A stretch of 64,000 bases of DNA from Desmodus rotundus (GCF_022682495.2 NC_071397.1:30953427-31017426), one strand, 5' to 3'; shown: positions 48,594 to 61,139, counted from the stretch's first letter. Notes: a model not told the origin generated them from the sequence alone. Translations and numbers: made by a program.

Positions 48594-50005
48594 ATTTTTA
48601 TATTCCGGTTCCCTGTATGCCTTTGCTCAAATCATCCTATGATGCAAGCAGTGTTTTATTGTACATTGCCTTGGGTGAACTTTACTCCGCACATCAGGAA
48701 AAAGATTTAGAAGTTACTACAGAATTCACCAAAACAATGTTCAATACCCTAGAAGTAACCAGGCATCCTGTATTCTCATAAAGGACTATAGAAGGAAACC
48801 ATGTAACATGATCTTACCTGTATTATATATATAAAGCCACACTATGTAGTTGCTTAAATATCATGTACTGTTTTGATTTCCTCTATCCAAGTTATTATGA
48901 ACCAAGAAAATGTTGGGGCAAGCGCATCTGGAATGAGAAGTGCAGTCTTCTGTGTAACGTGTGCAATGTTTTCCGAACATTGCTCACTGCTCTTCCCTGT
49001 TAGGGATTCACAGTACACAGGGTTGTTCCTAAGGTTTATCTTTATTCCAGTATGTACCAAAGTTGTTTCATTCTGGGATGCCTTTTTCGTAGGGACATCT
49101 GTATAATATTCTTGAGTGCAGTTTCAGAAAATTTGTTTCATATAATCACCATCCTTCTTCCTAAAAGATATGAAACTATAAAGTTATATTCCAAAGGCCT
49201 GTTTGGGTACAAATAAAATTAAGCACTTATAAGGTGTGTATAGGTTGGAAAATATAAATATGTTTGAATAATCAATCTCTAAAAGATAATTTTTAAAGAA
49301 TATTAGGGATTCTTGAGTCATATCCTAAATCTTTTGTATTTGAGGTGACTATGCAACAAGTATGTTGTCCATTTAGGGATTCCACTAACTAAGCACTGAG
49401 TTCCCGTGTGAAATGGAAAAGGGCATCCCTTCCTCCAGATGCATTTTGAGTTGCACAGTCCGTTCAAAATAGTGCAAAACATGTCTTATGTTTTCAAAGT
49501 TTATACATACAGGGGAATTATAGTAGAAAAAGTAGACCATAATTTTGTATTAAGGTAAATTAGTACCTTTTGTAGATAATGAATTTAAAGTTATTCTAAA
49601 AGTAGTCATGATTAAAAACTATTTAAAACCTAAGTAATTATTAGGATGATTCTTACAATATAAAATCAACACAATACTTCAAAATAATATCAATATAGAT
49701 TTGAGGTTCTTCATTTTTCAGATTTGTCCCGAATGTGCCTTACAACTTTAATTTAGTGTTGGCTTAAATATTCGTCCAAAAATTTTTCCCATCCAATGAT
49801 AAAATCTGCACAATGTATAAGGAGAGATGGTATAATTTACAATATAAAAATACACATATAATAGAATCCAGAGAGAATATGTTTAGTTCCTGAATTCTCT
49901 ATGTTTATTTGAACATCTACAAGAGATGTTCATCATAAAAAGAAGCTGAATTTTCTTGGTATAGCTCTGAAATTTTTTTTTGTCTTTATCATATATCATT
50001 TTCTT

Positions 50006-50221
50006 TTAAATTGTACTTTTTTAAAAAATAGATTTCATTTTTATTTCCAGAGGGGAAGGGAGGGAGAGACGAGAAGAAACATCAGTGTGTGGTAGCCCCT
50101 CACGCACCCCCCACTGGGGACCTGGCCCACAACCCAGGCATGTGCCCTGACTGGGAATTGAACCGGGGACCCCTTGCTTCACAGGCCGGCACTCAAACCA
50201 CTGAGCCACACCAGCCAGGGC
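50006..50221 (-). mobile_element. Ves SINE (tRNA-derived bat SINE)
   Basis: The + strand ends 'actgagccacaccagccaggg' in reverse Ves orientation, with 'ccctgactgggaattgaacc' as the B-box region. It is flanked by a perfect 16-base duplication, catatatcattttctt, at 49990-50005 and 50222-50237, so this insertion is relatively recent. Confidence 0.94.
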
Positions 50222-50878
50222 CATATATCATTTTCTTCTGAGGCAGACAAATTTCAGATGTTTTATACAAAATCAAGCTTTCACAGAAGTTATCCAATGT
50301 TAAAAGCTTGCCAAAACCAACAATTTTCCAACAGCATTCATATTTGTAACATATGTTCCCCAGGACCTATAAGGTTAGCTTTCTGTAGCTAGGTGAATTT
50401 TAATAAACGGACATGAAGAGCAAATTTGATACAAATAGATTCTTGTCTTTTTATCATCCCCCTTTGAAAAGTATTTTCAAAAGTAATTATCTTTGTTTTC
50501 TACATTCTTAGTTTGAAAGATATGAAGCATTGCTAAGAGATGTGATCTTTTATATACATCTACTAATCTGGCAGTCATAAATTTACTAAAATTTGGCATT
50601 TAATGTCAGTAGGCATAATGAGTAAGCATATACTAAAGGATATATGTTTATATTTACTGGGGATTTAAAAACATTGTAAATAAAATTATTTAATAATTTA
50701 ACTTGTTATGGAAAACAAATACATAAGTTACTATCTAAGGGAAAATTAATTTTTAAAATTAGTTTCTCAAATTATATTTGAGAAATATTACAGAAAATTT
50801 TAAATGCCACTTATTTCACAATAGTTTCTTCAATTAAGGAACACATGTTTTAATGAATAAATATGTTATTTTTTCAAT

Positions 50879-53540
50879 CATTTTTTATTTTTCAGTTACA
50901 GTTGACATACATTATATTAGTTCCAGGTGTACACCCCAGTGACTAGACATTGTAAAATTTACTAAGTGATCATCCCGATAAATCTCATATCTATCTGATA
51001 CCATACATAGTTATTAAACTATTGTTGACTCTATTCTCTATACTGTGCTTTACATCCCCATGACTATTCTGAAACTACCAACTAGTACTTCTAAATCCCT
51101 TCCCCTTTTTCACCCTTCCCCCCCAAACATTCTTTCATCTGACAGCCATCAAAATATTCTCCATATTTATGAGTCTATTCAGCTCTGATTGTTTATTTTG
51201 ATTTTTACATTCAATTGGCGGTGGATATGTATTTATTGCCATTTTGTTGTTCATATTTTCATCTTTCTTCTTCTTCTTAAAAAGGACCCTTTAACATTTC
51301 ATGTAATACTGGCTTGGTGGTAATGAACTCCTTTAGCTTTTTCTTGACTGGAAGCTCTTTATCTGTCCTTCAATTCTAAATGATAGCTTTGCTGGGTAGA
51401 GTAATCTTGGTTGTAGGTCCTTGCTTTTCATCACTTTGAATATTTCTTGGCAGTCCCTTCTGGTCTGCAAAGTTTCTGTTGAGAAATCATCTGACAGTCT
51501 TATAGGAGCTCCTTTATAGGTAACTCACTGCTTTTTTCTTGTTGCTTTTAAGATTCTTTGTCTTTAACCTTTGGCATTTTAATTATGATGTGTCTTGATG
51601 TGAGCCTGTTTGTGTCCATCTTCTTTGAAACTCTTTGTGCTTCCTGGACTTGTATGTCTATTTTCTTCACCAGGGAAAGGAAGTTTTCTATCATTATCTT
51701 TTTAAATAGGTTTTAAACTTCTTGTTTTCTATCTTCTCCTTCCAGTACCCCCATGATGAGAATGTTGGTATGCTTGAAGTTGTCCCAGAGTACCTTTACA
51801 CTATCTTCATATTTTTGGATTCTTTTCTCTATTTGCTGTTCTGATTGAGTGTTTTTTGCTTGCTTATATTCTAAATCACTGATTTTAGTCTCAGCCTCAT
51901 CTACTCTACTGTTGATTCCCTGTAAATAATTCTTATTTCAGTTAGTGTGTCCTTTATTCCTGACTGGTCCTTTTTATGCCATTAGGGTTCTCACCAAGTT
52001 CCTTGAGCATCCTTATAACCATCATTTTGAACTCTGTATGTAGTAGTTTGTTTGCCTCCATATCATTTGGTTACTTTCCTGGGAATTTCTCCTGTTCTTT
52101 CATTTGGGACCTGTTTCTTTGTCTCCACATTTTGGCTGCTTCCCTATATTTGTTTCTGTGTATTGAGTAGAGCTGCTACATCTCCTGGACTTGATAGAGT
52201 GGACTTGTATAGTAGTTATCCTGGAGGGCCTGGTGGTACAGCCTCCCCATTCACTTGAGCTTAGTGTTCCAGGTGCACCCCTGTGTGGGCTGTGTTCACT
52301 GTCCTGTTGTAGTTGAGCCATCATTGCTGTTGGCGTCACTGGAGGGGTTGGCCCCTAGGCCAATCATTTGTGAGGATGGGCTGTGACTACAGCAGAGTAG
52401 CTGCTGTCAGGAGTCAACCCTACAGAGCAGGACTTGCTTCAGTGGGCCTATGGTGCTCACTGAGTCTGCCCCTTGGGTGTGTTGCTCATAGAGGTGGAAG
52501 GGGTGTAATCAGGTGTGGCTGAGGCTGTCCACAGGGTGCTCTAGGACCTTCTGGGAGATGCAGAGTCAGTCACCACCTGCGCCCTGCCCGAGGCCACCCC
52601 AGCACAAGCTACAGAGTGACCTGCAGATGGCTGCTATTTGTGTTGATCTTGCAGGTGCTCAGGAGAGGACAAGCTGTGAACCAAGGCCGGCTGCCCAATA
52701 GTGTGGGGCCTGGTGCCACTTAGCATGATGTAGGACATCTGTAGAGGCCAAATAATGCTTGAGAGATTTTAGGAAAGTTCAAAACATGAAGCAAGACAGG
52801 TCATTTGTGTGGAAAAGCCACAGGAAAAGACCTGGATGGGCCTGCAAATTGGGTGGGGCGAGGTCTCAGGGAATCACCATGATGGGGCGAACAGTGTGAG
52901 CCAGGTTGATTGAGACTCAGATATGGCATCTGCCTGCTGAGGGGGTGAAGGGGCATAGGGAGGGCCCAGGAAAGGAACAATGGTCTCTGCCAGCACTTTT
53001 GTCTGGCAGAGAGTTGCCACCCTAGCTCTTGTTCTGATGCCTGTGTTTCTATTCCTCCTTCTATTTCCCTGTTTCCTTTCAAGCTGCTTCTCCAGCACTG
53101 CAGCTCAGAGCAATTGAATCTGCCTAAGCCCATGCATGGGTCCTTTAAGAAGAACCACCTGGGACTGTACAGGCCTTCCATCTCCCTCACCCTCAATCCC
53201 CACTGTTTTTTACAGCCAGAAGTAATGGAAACTTCTTTTCCTGACACTGGAACTCTGGGCTGGAAAGCCAGGTGTGGGGCTGGCACCTCTCGCTCTTCAA
53301 GGGAGACCTCTGCAGCTGAGATAAACTGCCATGCAGGGGGCTGGGACCAGCCCAGTGTCTCTGTCCCTCCTACCAGTCTTGATGTAGCTTCCTCTTTAAC
53401 TTTCTAGTTGTAGGACTTCCGTTCAGCCAGATTTCAGGCAGTTCTGAAGGATGGTTCTTCTGTAGTTATATTTGGTGTGGTTGTGGTATGATTCGAATAC
53501 CCCATTTTCCTTTGCTGCCATTTTGACCAGAAGTCCTCAA
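50879..53540 (-). mobile_element. HAL1 (half-L1) element, near full length, ~2.66 kb
   Basis: Read on the minus strand: an L1-type 5' end beginning near 'acttctggtcaaaatggcag' at about 53535; a GC-rich 5' UTR to about 52165; ORF1 sequence to about 51290; a few codons resembling the L1 ORF2 start (MAINTY, near 51245); then a jump straight into an L1-type 3' UTR and a T-run (poly-A on minus) at 50879. ORF2 is absent. This layout is that of HAL1, the ORF1-only LINE class known from mammals including bats. The longest open frame in the 5' UTR (52801-53286, minus) has no known domain. Confidence 0.87.
51290..52165 (-). pseudogene. HAL1/L1 ORF1 protein remnant
   Basis: Translated on the minus strand in pieces: a coiled-coil part with KISDLEYKQAKNTQSEQQIE, then the RRM-like region with NILIMGVLEGEDRKQEV, ENFLSLVKKIDIQVQEAQRV and SRHIIIKMPKVKDKE, then the C-terminal part with FITTKPVLHEMLKG. 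These are the standard L1 ORF1p motifs in order. An in-frame stop follows RKQEV, and there are frameshifts near the KVKDKE motif, so no working protein is encoded. ORF1p is an RNA-binding trimer that coats L1 RNA (family knowledge). Confidence 0.88.
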
Positions 53541-55554
53541 CAGTCAGATGAAGAAACGTAGGGCAGTGTCCTGAGCAAAGGTCTGTCTTCGTGGAGTTTG
53601 AGGCCTGGCTCCATGGCACCTGGAAGTGCTCTAGTTCACCAACCAGAAACTCTCCTCAGCAAGGTATTTAAAATAATCTTTGGATTTTTTGTGATTTGGC
53701 ATTTGAAAATTACTTAACTGCAAAATCATTTGATATATTAATAGCTCAGAATAACAAATGAAACTTTCATTTCATAGACTTATTAGTTTTATGCCTACTG
53801 ACATTTAATATGATTGAGTGATAAGAGGGAATTTTTTCATATGCTTGCCTATTATACTATGGAAAAACAGCCTATTAAGATCTATAAACATGTTAAAAAT
53901 AAAGAAAAATAACATCAAAATTTGAGGATAGGGAAGAGAATGAACCAGAGCCTAGTGAAAGATACTGGATATTGACTATCTGAGAAAGGAATTATATTTT
54001 AGTGATCCTCTAGTGGCTTTTTTTATAGCATCTTATTATTTTAGTAGTCCAAGATTAATGGTCATTGCCTCTGTTATTTCCTGTGACTAGATTAAAGCTA
54101 TAAAGAGATGGAAAGAATGTACTATGTGCCCTTTATGGCAAAATTACTATACCATATTTACTAATATACCATGTGACTGAGCGTGCCATACATCTAAATC
54201 TTCAGACCATGCCATATTCATAACATACACTGAACAGTGCCTGACCGATGGCCATAAGTAACACAGCAGTACTGATCAGAGCTGGTTACAGAGCTCTTGG
54301 GACAAGTTAGTAGCTTTTCCTGGTGAGGTTTTTCCTTGCAAACCATTTAAAGTGCAGTTTGAAGCAGCCCTGGTCCTGTTTGAAGTAGTTCCAACCTGCT
54401 TGTTTCTACCTTCCTATTCTGCCAATTTATAATAGCTTTATTAAAATATGCTTAGTTAAATTCCAGGAAGATCAATACAATATTAGATAAATGTGTATTA
54501 CATAATAGACAATTAAAATGGTCAGTTAAAATAAATAAAGTGTTCAAAGTTTACTTGAAACCCAGAATACCTTACAGAGATGGGTCATTTGTGCAAATGA
54601 TCATTTGTAATTAGATCTTAGAGACAGCTTCTACCTGTGAGGGGAAAATAAATATAAACTGTTCATGGAGTTTTAAAAGTATATTTTAATATTTCATTAT
54701 TTGTAGAAATCTATTTTCTGGAAGTTTTATATCTTCTGTTAGGATGCAACTAAATTATGTTTTATATGTAAAACACTTTAAAGACCATTTGAGTGGAATT
54801 CATTGACAGTGATAATTAGAAAATTTTCTTTAATTAGAAAAATAACTCTTTGTATCTATGGAAGAAGGTATAAACAATTTATTCAAGTGAAATAAAATTT
54901 TTGGAAGTTCAAAAACAAACTGTTAGTAACGTTCCTTGTAATACACATAGTCTACTTATGACATTGTTGAAATTATATTCTGATTATGTGTAAGTGGTTA
55001 TAATTTTTCAATTTGATTTAATTATCCTAAAACAAATTACACATTTAATATTCTGTTGTTAAACAAAGTAAGAATTTAATTCTACCTACTTAATTATTAT
55101 TTCCCCACAATATATAAGAAATTAAGTTATATACTGCTAGTGGCTATCTTCAGTGCAAGAGACTACTAAAGATATATAAAGTATATACACCTTTAAAGTG
55201 CCAGGAAGATAACATAGGTGAGGAATCCCAAGCTGAATTGGCAATACGAAAGCAACTTTCAAATGCAACCAATTTATTCCGTGGGAATTGTTTTCAAAGA
55301 GAGAAAATGTCTGTCCCCAAAGCTCAAATGTCTCTTCACTGTACAGGATATGTTTGTAGTTGTGATCTTTTCGAGACACAGAGGCAAGGAACAGTGTACT
55401 TACTCTGGGGTCATGACTGGGGTCCAGCAACCACCTTCTGGGTTCACGCCAGGCATGAGAGCGTGCCGCTTCCGTGAGAAATCAGGCCTAGAGATGAGAA
55501 GCCACTCGTGTTGCTGAGCTGTTGACTAACTTTGCTTCAATGCTGTATCATTCT

Positions 55555-55885
55555 TTAACTCTTTTTATTGTTTATGTGATTACAAATGCCCCATTTTCTG
55601 CTTTCACCCTCCTCCACCCAGCCCTCAGGCCATCACCACACTGCACTCTGTGTCATGTGTTACTACACACATGTTTTTACCTTTAATCCTTTCTCCTTCT
55701 TTCATCCAGTTCCCCAAACCCTCTGGCAGCTGTCAGTCTGTTCCATGTATCCATTGCCTCTGTTTCTGTTTTGTTCATCAGTTTATTTTATTCATTACAT
55801 TCTGCATATAAGCAATATCATATGATATTTGTCTTTCATTGACTGGCTTATTTCACTTAGCATAATAATCTCCCAGTGCTATATA
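55555..55885 (-). repeat. L1 3' end fragment
   Basis: The + strand reads 'cattctgcatataagcaata', 'tcatatgatatttgtctttc' and 'attgactggcttatttcact', the reverse complement of the ORF2 tail and 3' UTR of L1, preceded by a C-rich 3' UTR part. More diverged than the L1 at 56234. Confidence 0.75.
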
Positions 55886-56233
55886 ATTTTTACAGCACAT
55901 GAGGACATCCTCAAGGGCCACTAATGTGACCCTGTTGTCTTTGAGTGTGGTAATTACTGCATAGACCAGCTACACTAAGGATGCCCAACTCTGTGTTAGC
56001 GATCAAATAGGAGGATGACTGTTTGAAGAGGGCCTCAAATAGTTACTAGATTTTTATGCCAAAAAATATATGTAATAGAAAATTTCTAACAGATTCTTAA
56101 GTTTCTATTTATGATACTGTGTTTATATGTTTGTATATTGGAGAACTGAATGCAGGTTATAAAATTAACAGTACAATAAACTCAGGTCCTCATCATTAAA
56201 TACCATTTTTTGTGGCTATTATTCTATTATTTG

Positions 56234-58456
56234 TTTTGTAATTGTTGTTCAACTAAAGTTTTCTCCATTTACCCCCAACCATACCTCCCCACCCCACCCA
56301 TCCCTGCCTCCCACCCTCAAATACTCCCTTTGGCTTTGTCCATATGTCCTTTATACACGTTCCTAGATGGACCTTCCCCTATTATCCCCTATTATCCTTC
56401 TCCCCCCTTCTCTTTGGTCACTGTCAGTTTGTTCTTTATTTCAATGTCTCTAGTTATGTTTTGCTTGCTTGTTTGTTGTGTTGATTAGGTTCCACTTATA
56501 GGTGAGATCATTTGGTATTTGTCTTTCACTGCCTGGCTTATTTCACTTAGCATAATGCTCTCCAGATCCATCCATGCTGTTGTAAAGGGTAGGAGCTCCT
56601 TCTTTCTCTCTGCTGTGTAGAATTCGATTGTGTAAATGTACCACAGTTTTTTGATCCACTCATTTACTGATGGGCACTTAGGCTGCTTCCAGCACTTGGC
56701 TATTGTAAATTGTGCTGCTATGAACATTGGGGTGCATAGGTTCTCTTGAATTGGTGTTTCAGGATTCTTAGGGTATAATCCCAGCACTGGAATTGCTGGG
56801 TCAAAAGGCAGTTCCATTTTTAGTTTTCTGAGGAAATTCCGTACCATTTTCCACAGTGGCCTCACCAGTGTGCATTCCCACCAACAGTGCACTAGGGTTC
56901 CCTTTTCTCCACAACCTTTCCAACACTTGTTTGTTGATTTGTTTATGATGGCCACTCTCACTGGTGCGATGTGGTATCTCATTGTGGTTTTAATTTGCAT
57001 CTCTCTGATGGCTAGTGATGCTGCGCATCCTTTCATATATCTCTGGGCCCCCTGTATGTCCTCCTTGGAGAATTGTCTGTTCAGGTCCTTTGCCCATTTT
57101 TTAATTGGGTTGTTTGTCTTCCTGGAGTGGAGTCATGTGAGTTCTTTATATATTTTGGAGAGCAAGCCCTTGTCTGAGGTATCATTTGCAAATATGTTTT
57201 CCCGTACAATTGGTTCTGTTCTCATTTTATTGCTGTTTTCTTTAGCCATGCAGAAGCTTTATATTTTAATGAGGTCCCATTTGTTTGTTCTTTCCTTTAT
57301 GTTCCTTGCTCTAGGGGACGTATTGGTGAAAATATTGCTGCGTGGGATATCTGAGATTTTCTTGCCGATGTTTTACACTAGGACTTTGTTGTATCACCAC
57401 TTATGTTTAAGTCTTTTATCCACTTTGAATTTATTTTTGTGTGTGGTGTAAGTTGATGATCGTTTCATTTTTTTGCACATAGCTGTCCAGATATCCCAAC
57501 ACCATTTGTTAAAGAGGCTATTTTTACTCCATTTTATGCTTCTGCCCCCTTTGTTGAATATTAATTGACTGTAGAGACTTGGGTTTATTTCTGGGCTCTC
57601 TGTTCTGTTCCATTGGTCTATGTGTCTGTTTTTATGCCAGTACCAGGCTGTTCTGATTACAGTGGCCTTGTAATACAGTTTGGTATCAGGTATTGTGATC
57701 CCTCCTCCTTTGCTCTTCTTTCTCAAAATCGCTGTGGCTATTCAGGGTCGTTTAGGTTCCATATGAATTTCTGAAATGTTGGTTCTATATCTATGAAATA
57801 TGTCATTGGTACTTTAATAGAGATTGCATTGATTCTATAAATTGCTTTAGGTAATATGGACATTTTGATGATGTTAATTCTTCCAGTCCATGAACACGGT
57901 ATATGCTTCTGTTTATTTGTGTCTTCCTTAATTTCTTTCTTCAGTGTTGTGTAGTTTCCTGAGTACAGATCTTTCACCTCCTTGGTAAAGTTTATTCCGA
58001 GGTACTTTATTTTTCTTGTTGCTATAGCAAATGGGATTTTTTTTCCTGATTTCTGATTCTTATCTTTCATTGTTGGTATACAAAAATGCCTTTGGTTTCT
58101 GAATATTGTCTTTGAACCCTGCCATTTTGCCAGTTTCACTTATTAGGTCAAGTAGTTTTTTGGTGGAGTCTATAAGGTTTCCATGTACACTATCATATCA
58201 TCTGCAAACAGTGACAGTTTTACTTCATCCTTTCCAGTTTGGATGCCTTTTATTTCTCTTTCTTGTCTGATCAGTGTGGCTAGGACTTCCAGTACTATAT
58301 TAAATAGAAGTGGAGAAAGCACGTGTCCTTGCCTTGCTCCTGATCTTAGTGGGAAAGCTTTTAGATTTTGTCCGTTGAGTATGATGTTGGCTGTAGATCT
58401 CTCGTGTGTGGCCTTTGTCATGTTGGGGAATGTTCCCTCTACTCCCACTTTGCTTA
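56234..58456 (-). mobile_element. 5'-truncated L1 (2.2 kb) with 16-bp target-site duplication
   Basis: Carries the second half of ORF2 on the minus strand, from the reverse transcriptase FADDMIVY motif to the C-terminus, plus the 3' UTR. It is flanked by a perfect 16-base duplication, attattctattatttg, at 56218-56233 and 58457-58472. Frames are long and few stops have built up, so the insertion is relatively young, though no longer functional. Its minus orientation, opposite to RIMS1, is the orientation tolerated best in introns. Confidence 0.95.
56485..58448 (-). pseudogene. L1 ORF2 C-terminal half (reverse transcriptase to Cys domain), broken
   Basis: Minus-strand pieces in order: 58448-58170 with the RT core ([19 protein letters not shown] and the catalytic FADD motif), 58139-57738 with [17 protein letters not shown] and [15 protein letters not shown], 57726-57394 with [20 protein letters not shown], and 57036-56485 with the C-terminal Cys-rich region ([17 protein letters not shown]) ending near SPISGT. 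The pieces fall in different frames, so several frameshifts or stops separate them. The endonuclease domain is missing through 5' truncation. A 193-codon + strand frame at 56870-57451 is only its antisense shadow. Confidence 0.95.
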
Positions 58457-58794
58457 ATTATTCTATTATTTGAATGAATACAGTACCCTTTCACTTTGAA
58501 CCATTGCTTCCCAAACTTCACCAGTTTCATGTGTCACTTTTATAATTTTGCCATAGTTATGTAACATGTATATTTTAATGTATTAAAAAATTCTGATTCA
58601 GTAAGTACCTTTTTTATGTACCAGGTATTCTGATAGATGGTTTACATGCAATATAAGCCCTGTAGTGTAATTGTTCCTAATCTCATTTTACAAATAAAGA
58701 CAAAACAGAAGTAACCTATTGAATTCACATGGCCCATAAGCAAGCAGTACAGCTAGAATTGACAGCCTGGTAATTTAACCCTTTTATCATTATG

Positions 58795-59250
58795 TTGTGA
58801 GTCTCTTTATCTCTAATAATTTTTTTTCTTTAAAGTCTATTTTGTCTTATGTGAGAACATTGTTTTTTAATGTTCATCATTACTGTTCACACCTTTTACT
58901 TTCAACCTTTGTGTGGCCATATGTGTTGGTTATGTCACTTATGAACAGCACAGAGATGGGTTTAGTGGGTTTTGTTTCTTTTATCCTGGCAATCTTTATC
59001 ATTTGATGGCTATCTGGTCAATTTACATTTTTTGATTTCTCACATATTTGAAATTACTTCTAGTGTTTTAAAGTATTTCTAATTTTTATTATTTTTCTTT
59101 TCTGATTAGTTTTTAATTGAATTGTTTTTATTTCATATCTCCCCTCAATTCTGGAAATTATAATATTTTATGCTATTTCTATTATTTTAGTGCCTAATAT
59201 TTCAAATATATTGAGTTAAATAATAAATTTAAAGTTAATAATTACCTCTA
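58795..59250 (-). repeat. Old L1 (L1M-type) fragment
   Basis: The + strand reads 'gtctctttatctctaataat', 'tttaaagtctattttgtctt' and further TTTTA-rich sequence, the usual antisense look of an old L1. It has diverged too far for open frames. Edges approximate. Confidence 0.55.
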
Positions 59251-60168
59251 CTCTCTTCCAGGGAAAAAATGGCTGTAATACACTTTATCTTTCTTACCAT
59301 CCCTCCATCTTTTTATTTTTCTAGGGGTTTAATTAAGTATTGCTTTCTGTCTCCCATTATTCAGTGTTATATTTTTAATGCTTTAGATTGATTCATATAT
59401 TTTCTAGTTTCTTTGTGTGTCTTAGAACTTCAGTTTGGGAACATTCTCTGTCTCTCTGAAATATGTGAATTAGAAATGTCACTAGCAAGGGTCCATTAGG
59501 GCTCAGACTGAGACCCCCATTTTCCTTTGTTCTTAAGGGTCTTGGCCCATGCAGGGGTTTCAATTCTACCACTTTATTAGGCCTGCTCTAAATTTCTCAT
59601 CTGCTAAAAAAGTGACCTTCTCATTGATTAAATTAATCTAATTAGACCCCCCAAATCTCTCCCCTCAATTAGTTAAAACTGACTCAACATGTTTTCATTG
59701 AACATGTGGTAATCCAGGTTATTTAGGAAACTGTGCACTACCCTGAGATCATATAAGAATGCTTGTATGCATTCTTGAATGCATGCTTGAATGCTTGCAA
59801 AATATTTTATTTTTGAGGAAAAATTGCATCATACTTACTCACAAAATTATTTTTAGCATAACTCTGAATTTGCCCCCCTCCAAATGGTAATCACTCACTC
59901 TACTGATTTCTCTTAATTTTTTCAGAATTTTTACTTGTCACCATTGCAGAATATTTCATTGCTTTGATTAAATATTGATACAAAATTGTTGAATCTTCCT
60001 ATGCTATCTTGAATAAATTTTCATGATAGAAATATAGGAGACATTTTTCTATACTTCTAAACTTCTCTATAACCTAAAGAACATTGTACAAAGTTTCTTA
60101 GTAATATTGCCCTCTCACCTGTCTGAACTCTCCCCACACCAATTTCCCTTACTTAAACATTCATTATA

Positions 60169-60730
60169 TGAGGGGGGACCCAAAAATGTAATTTATTTAT
60201 TAAAAACTGTGTAGTTATTCTTACATGTTTAAACTTCAGTCACCCTCAGAGTACTCTCCATTTGATGAATACACACCTATCGAGACAGTTTTTCCACTGC
60301 TCACAACAGTTTTTGAACTTGTCCATTTTGATGCCTTTTAGTGCTTCTCCTATTTTTTGTTTCAAGTCTTCCACATTGGCAAAATGTTTCCCTTTGATTT
60401 TAATCCTGGGGAAACAAAAAAAGTCCCTTGAGGCAAGATTGGGTGAATAGGGAGGGTGGGGCATGGAGTCCTGCCATTTTCGGTCAAAAGCTGCTGAACA
60501 CTCAGCAGTGTGGGCAGGTGCGCTCCTAGGTCACCCATCATGAAATGGGCTATCGCGTTGCAAGAGTTTTCAGAAAAATTCACTGAAGCCAAATGCAGCC
60601 TCTCACAACAATGCCAGCTTGTACACTGATATGGATGGGATCCTAGAACACTGACCTAGTGGGAGAAGCCTGTATCACAAGGGGCCCACACTCCAGGAGA
60701 TAATTACAGGCTTTTTTGGGTCCCCCTTCA
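60169..60730 (-). mobile_element. Mariner-type element, internal-deletion derivative (copy B, 562 bp)
   Basis: The ends read tgaggggggacccaaaaatg on the left and 'cttttttgggtcccccttca' on the right. They are inverted repeats of each other, flanked by TA at 60167-60168 and 60731-60732. On the minus strand it holds the same transposase C-terminal stretch as copy A: LLSVQQLLTENGRTP, KGKHFANVEDLKQKIGEALK and CCEQWKNCLDRC. The internal layout and length match copy A (568 bp), so both come from one deleted master. Confidence 0.9.
60246..60592 (-). pseudogene. Mariner transposase C-terminal remnant (copy B)
   Basis: Two overlapping minus-strand frames (60592-60362 and 60464-60246) together cover the C-terminal third of a mariner transposase. 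The shift between them lies near the HPPYSPN motif, where the catalytic Asp of SPDL is changed to Asn (SPNLASRD). Both the frameshift and the lost Asp make it inactive. Confidence 0.85.
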
Positions 60731-61113
60731 TATATGTGACCACAAATATGTTGCGTGATCCCAAGATAAAATTTTATTTTATCTTTTCTAACCATATTAG
60801 GATTTATTTGCACTTCTGTATTAAATGGCATCACTGTTAAAATATGCTGTACATTATTAGATCATGTATTTTGCAGATCAGCTCAAGAAATAGAAAATTT
60901 ACATGGTGGCAAGGGTCATGTAAGCCAATTTTTACAGTATTTTGAGGAAACAAAATTAAGAGGGTAAAAGCCTGTCTAGATGTATAATATGGCTGCATAG
61001 GCAACATTAATTTAAAAGGTTCAAAGAATCCTAACACCTTGGCTCCCCGCCTTCCTGCCCTCCCTCTCTCCCACTCACAGACATGCATTTACGTTGGCAA
61101 GTAGAGATGATTT

Positions 61114-61139
61114 TTGGTTGGTTGGTTGGTTGCTTGGTT
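61114..61139. repeat. Short (TTGG)n tract
   Basis: Four to five TTGG units with one interruption (gcttgg). Simple repeat. Confidence 0.9.

Noticed and set aside
52801..53286. A 161-codon open frame on the minus strand
   Set aside because: It lies in the GC-rich 5' UTR of the HAL1 element, upstream of ORF1, and shows no domain. Low stop density from base composition explains it.
56870..57451. A 193-codon open frame on the + strand, the longest in the window
   Set aside because: It is the antisense shadow of the L1 ORF2 C-terminal region, which is clearly recognisable on the minus strand.
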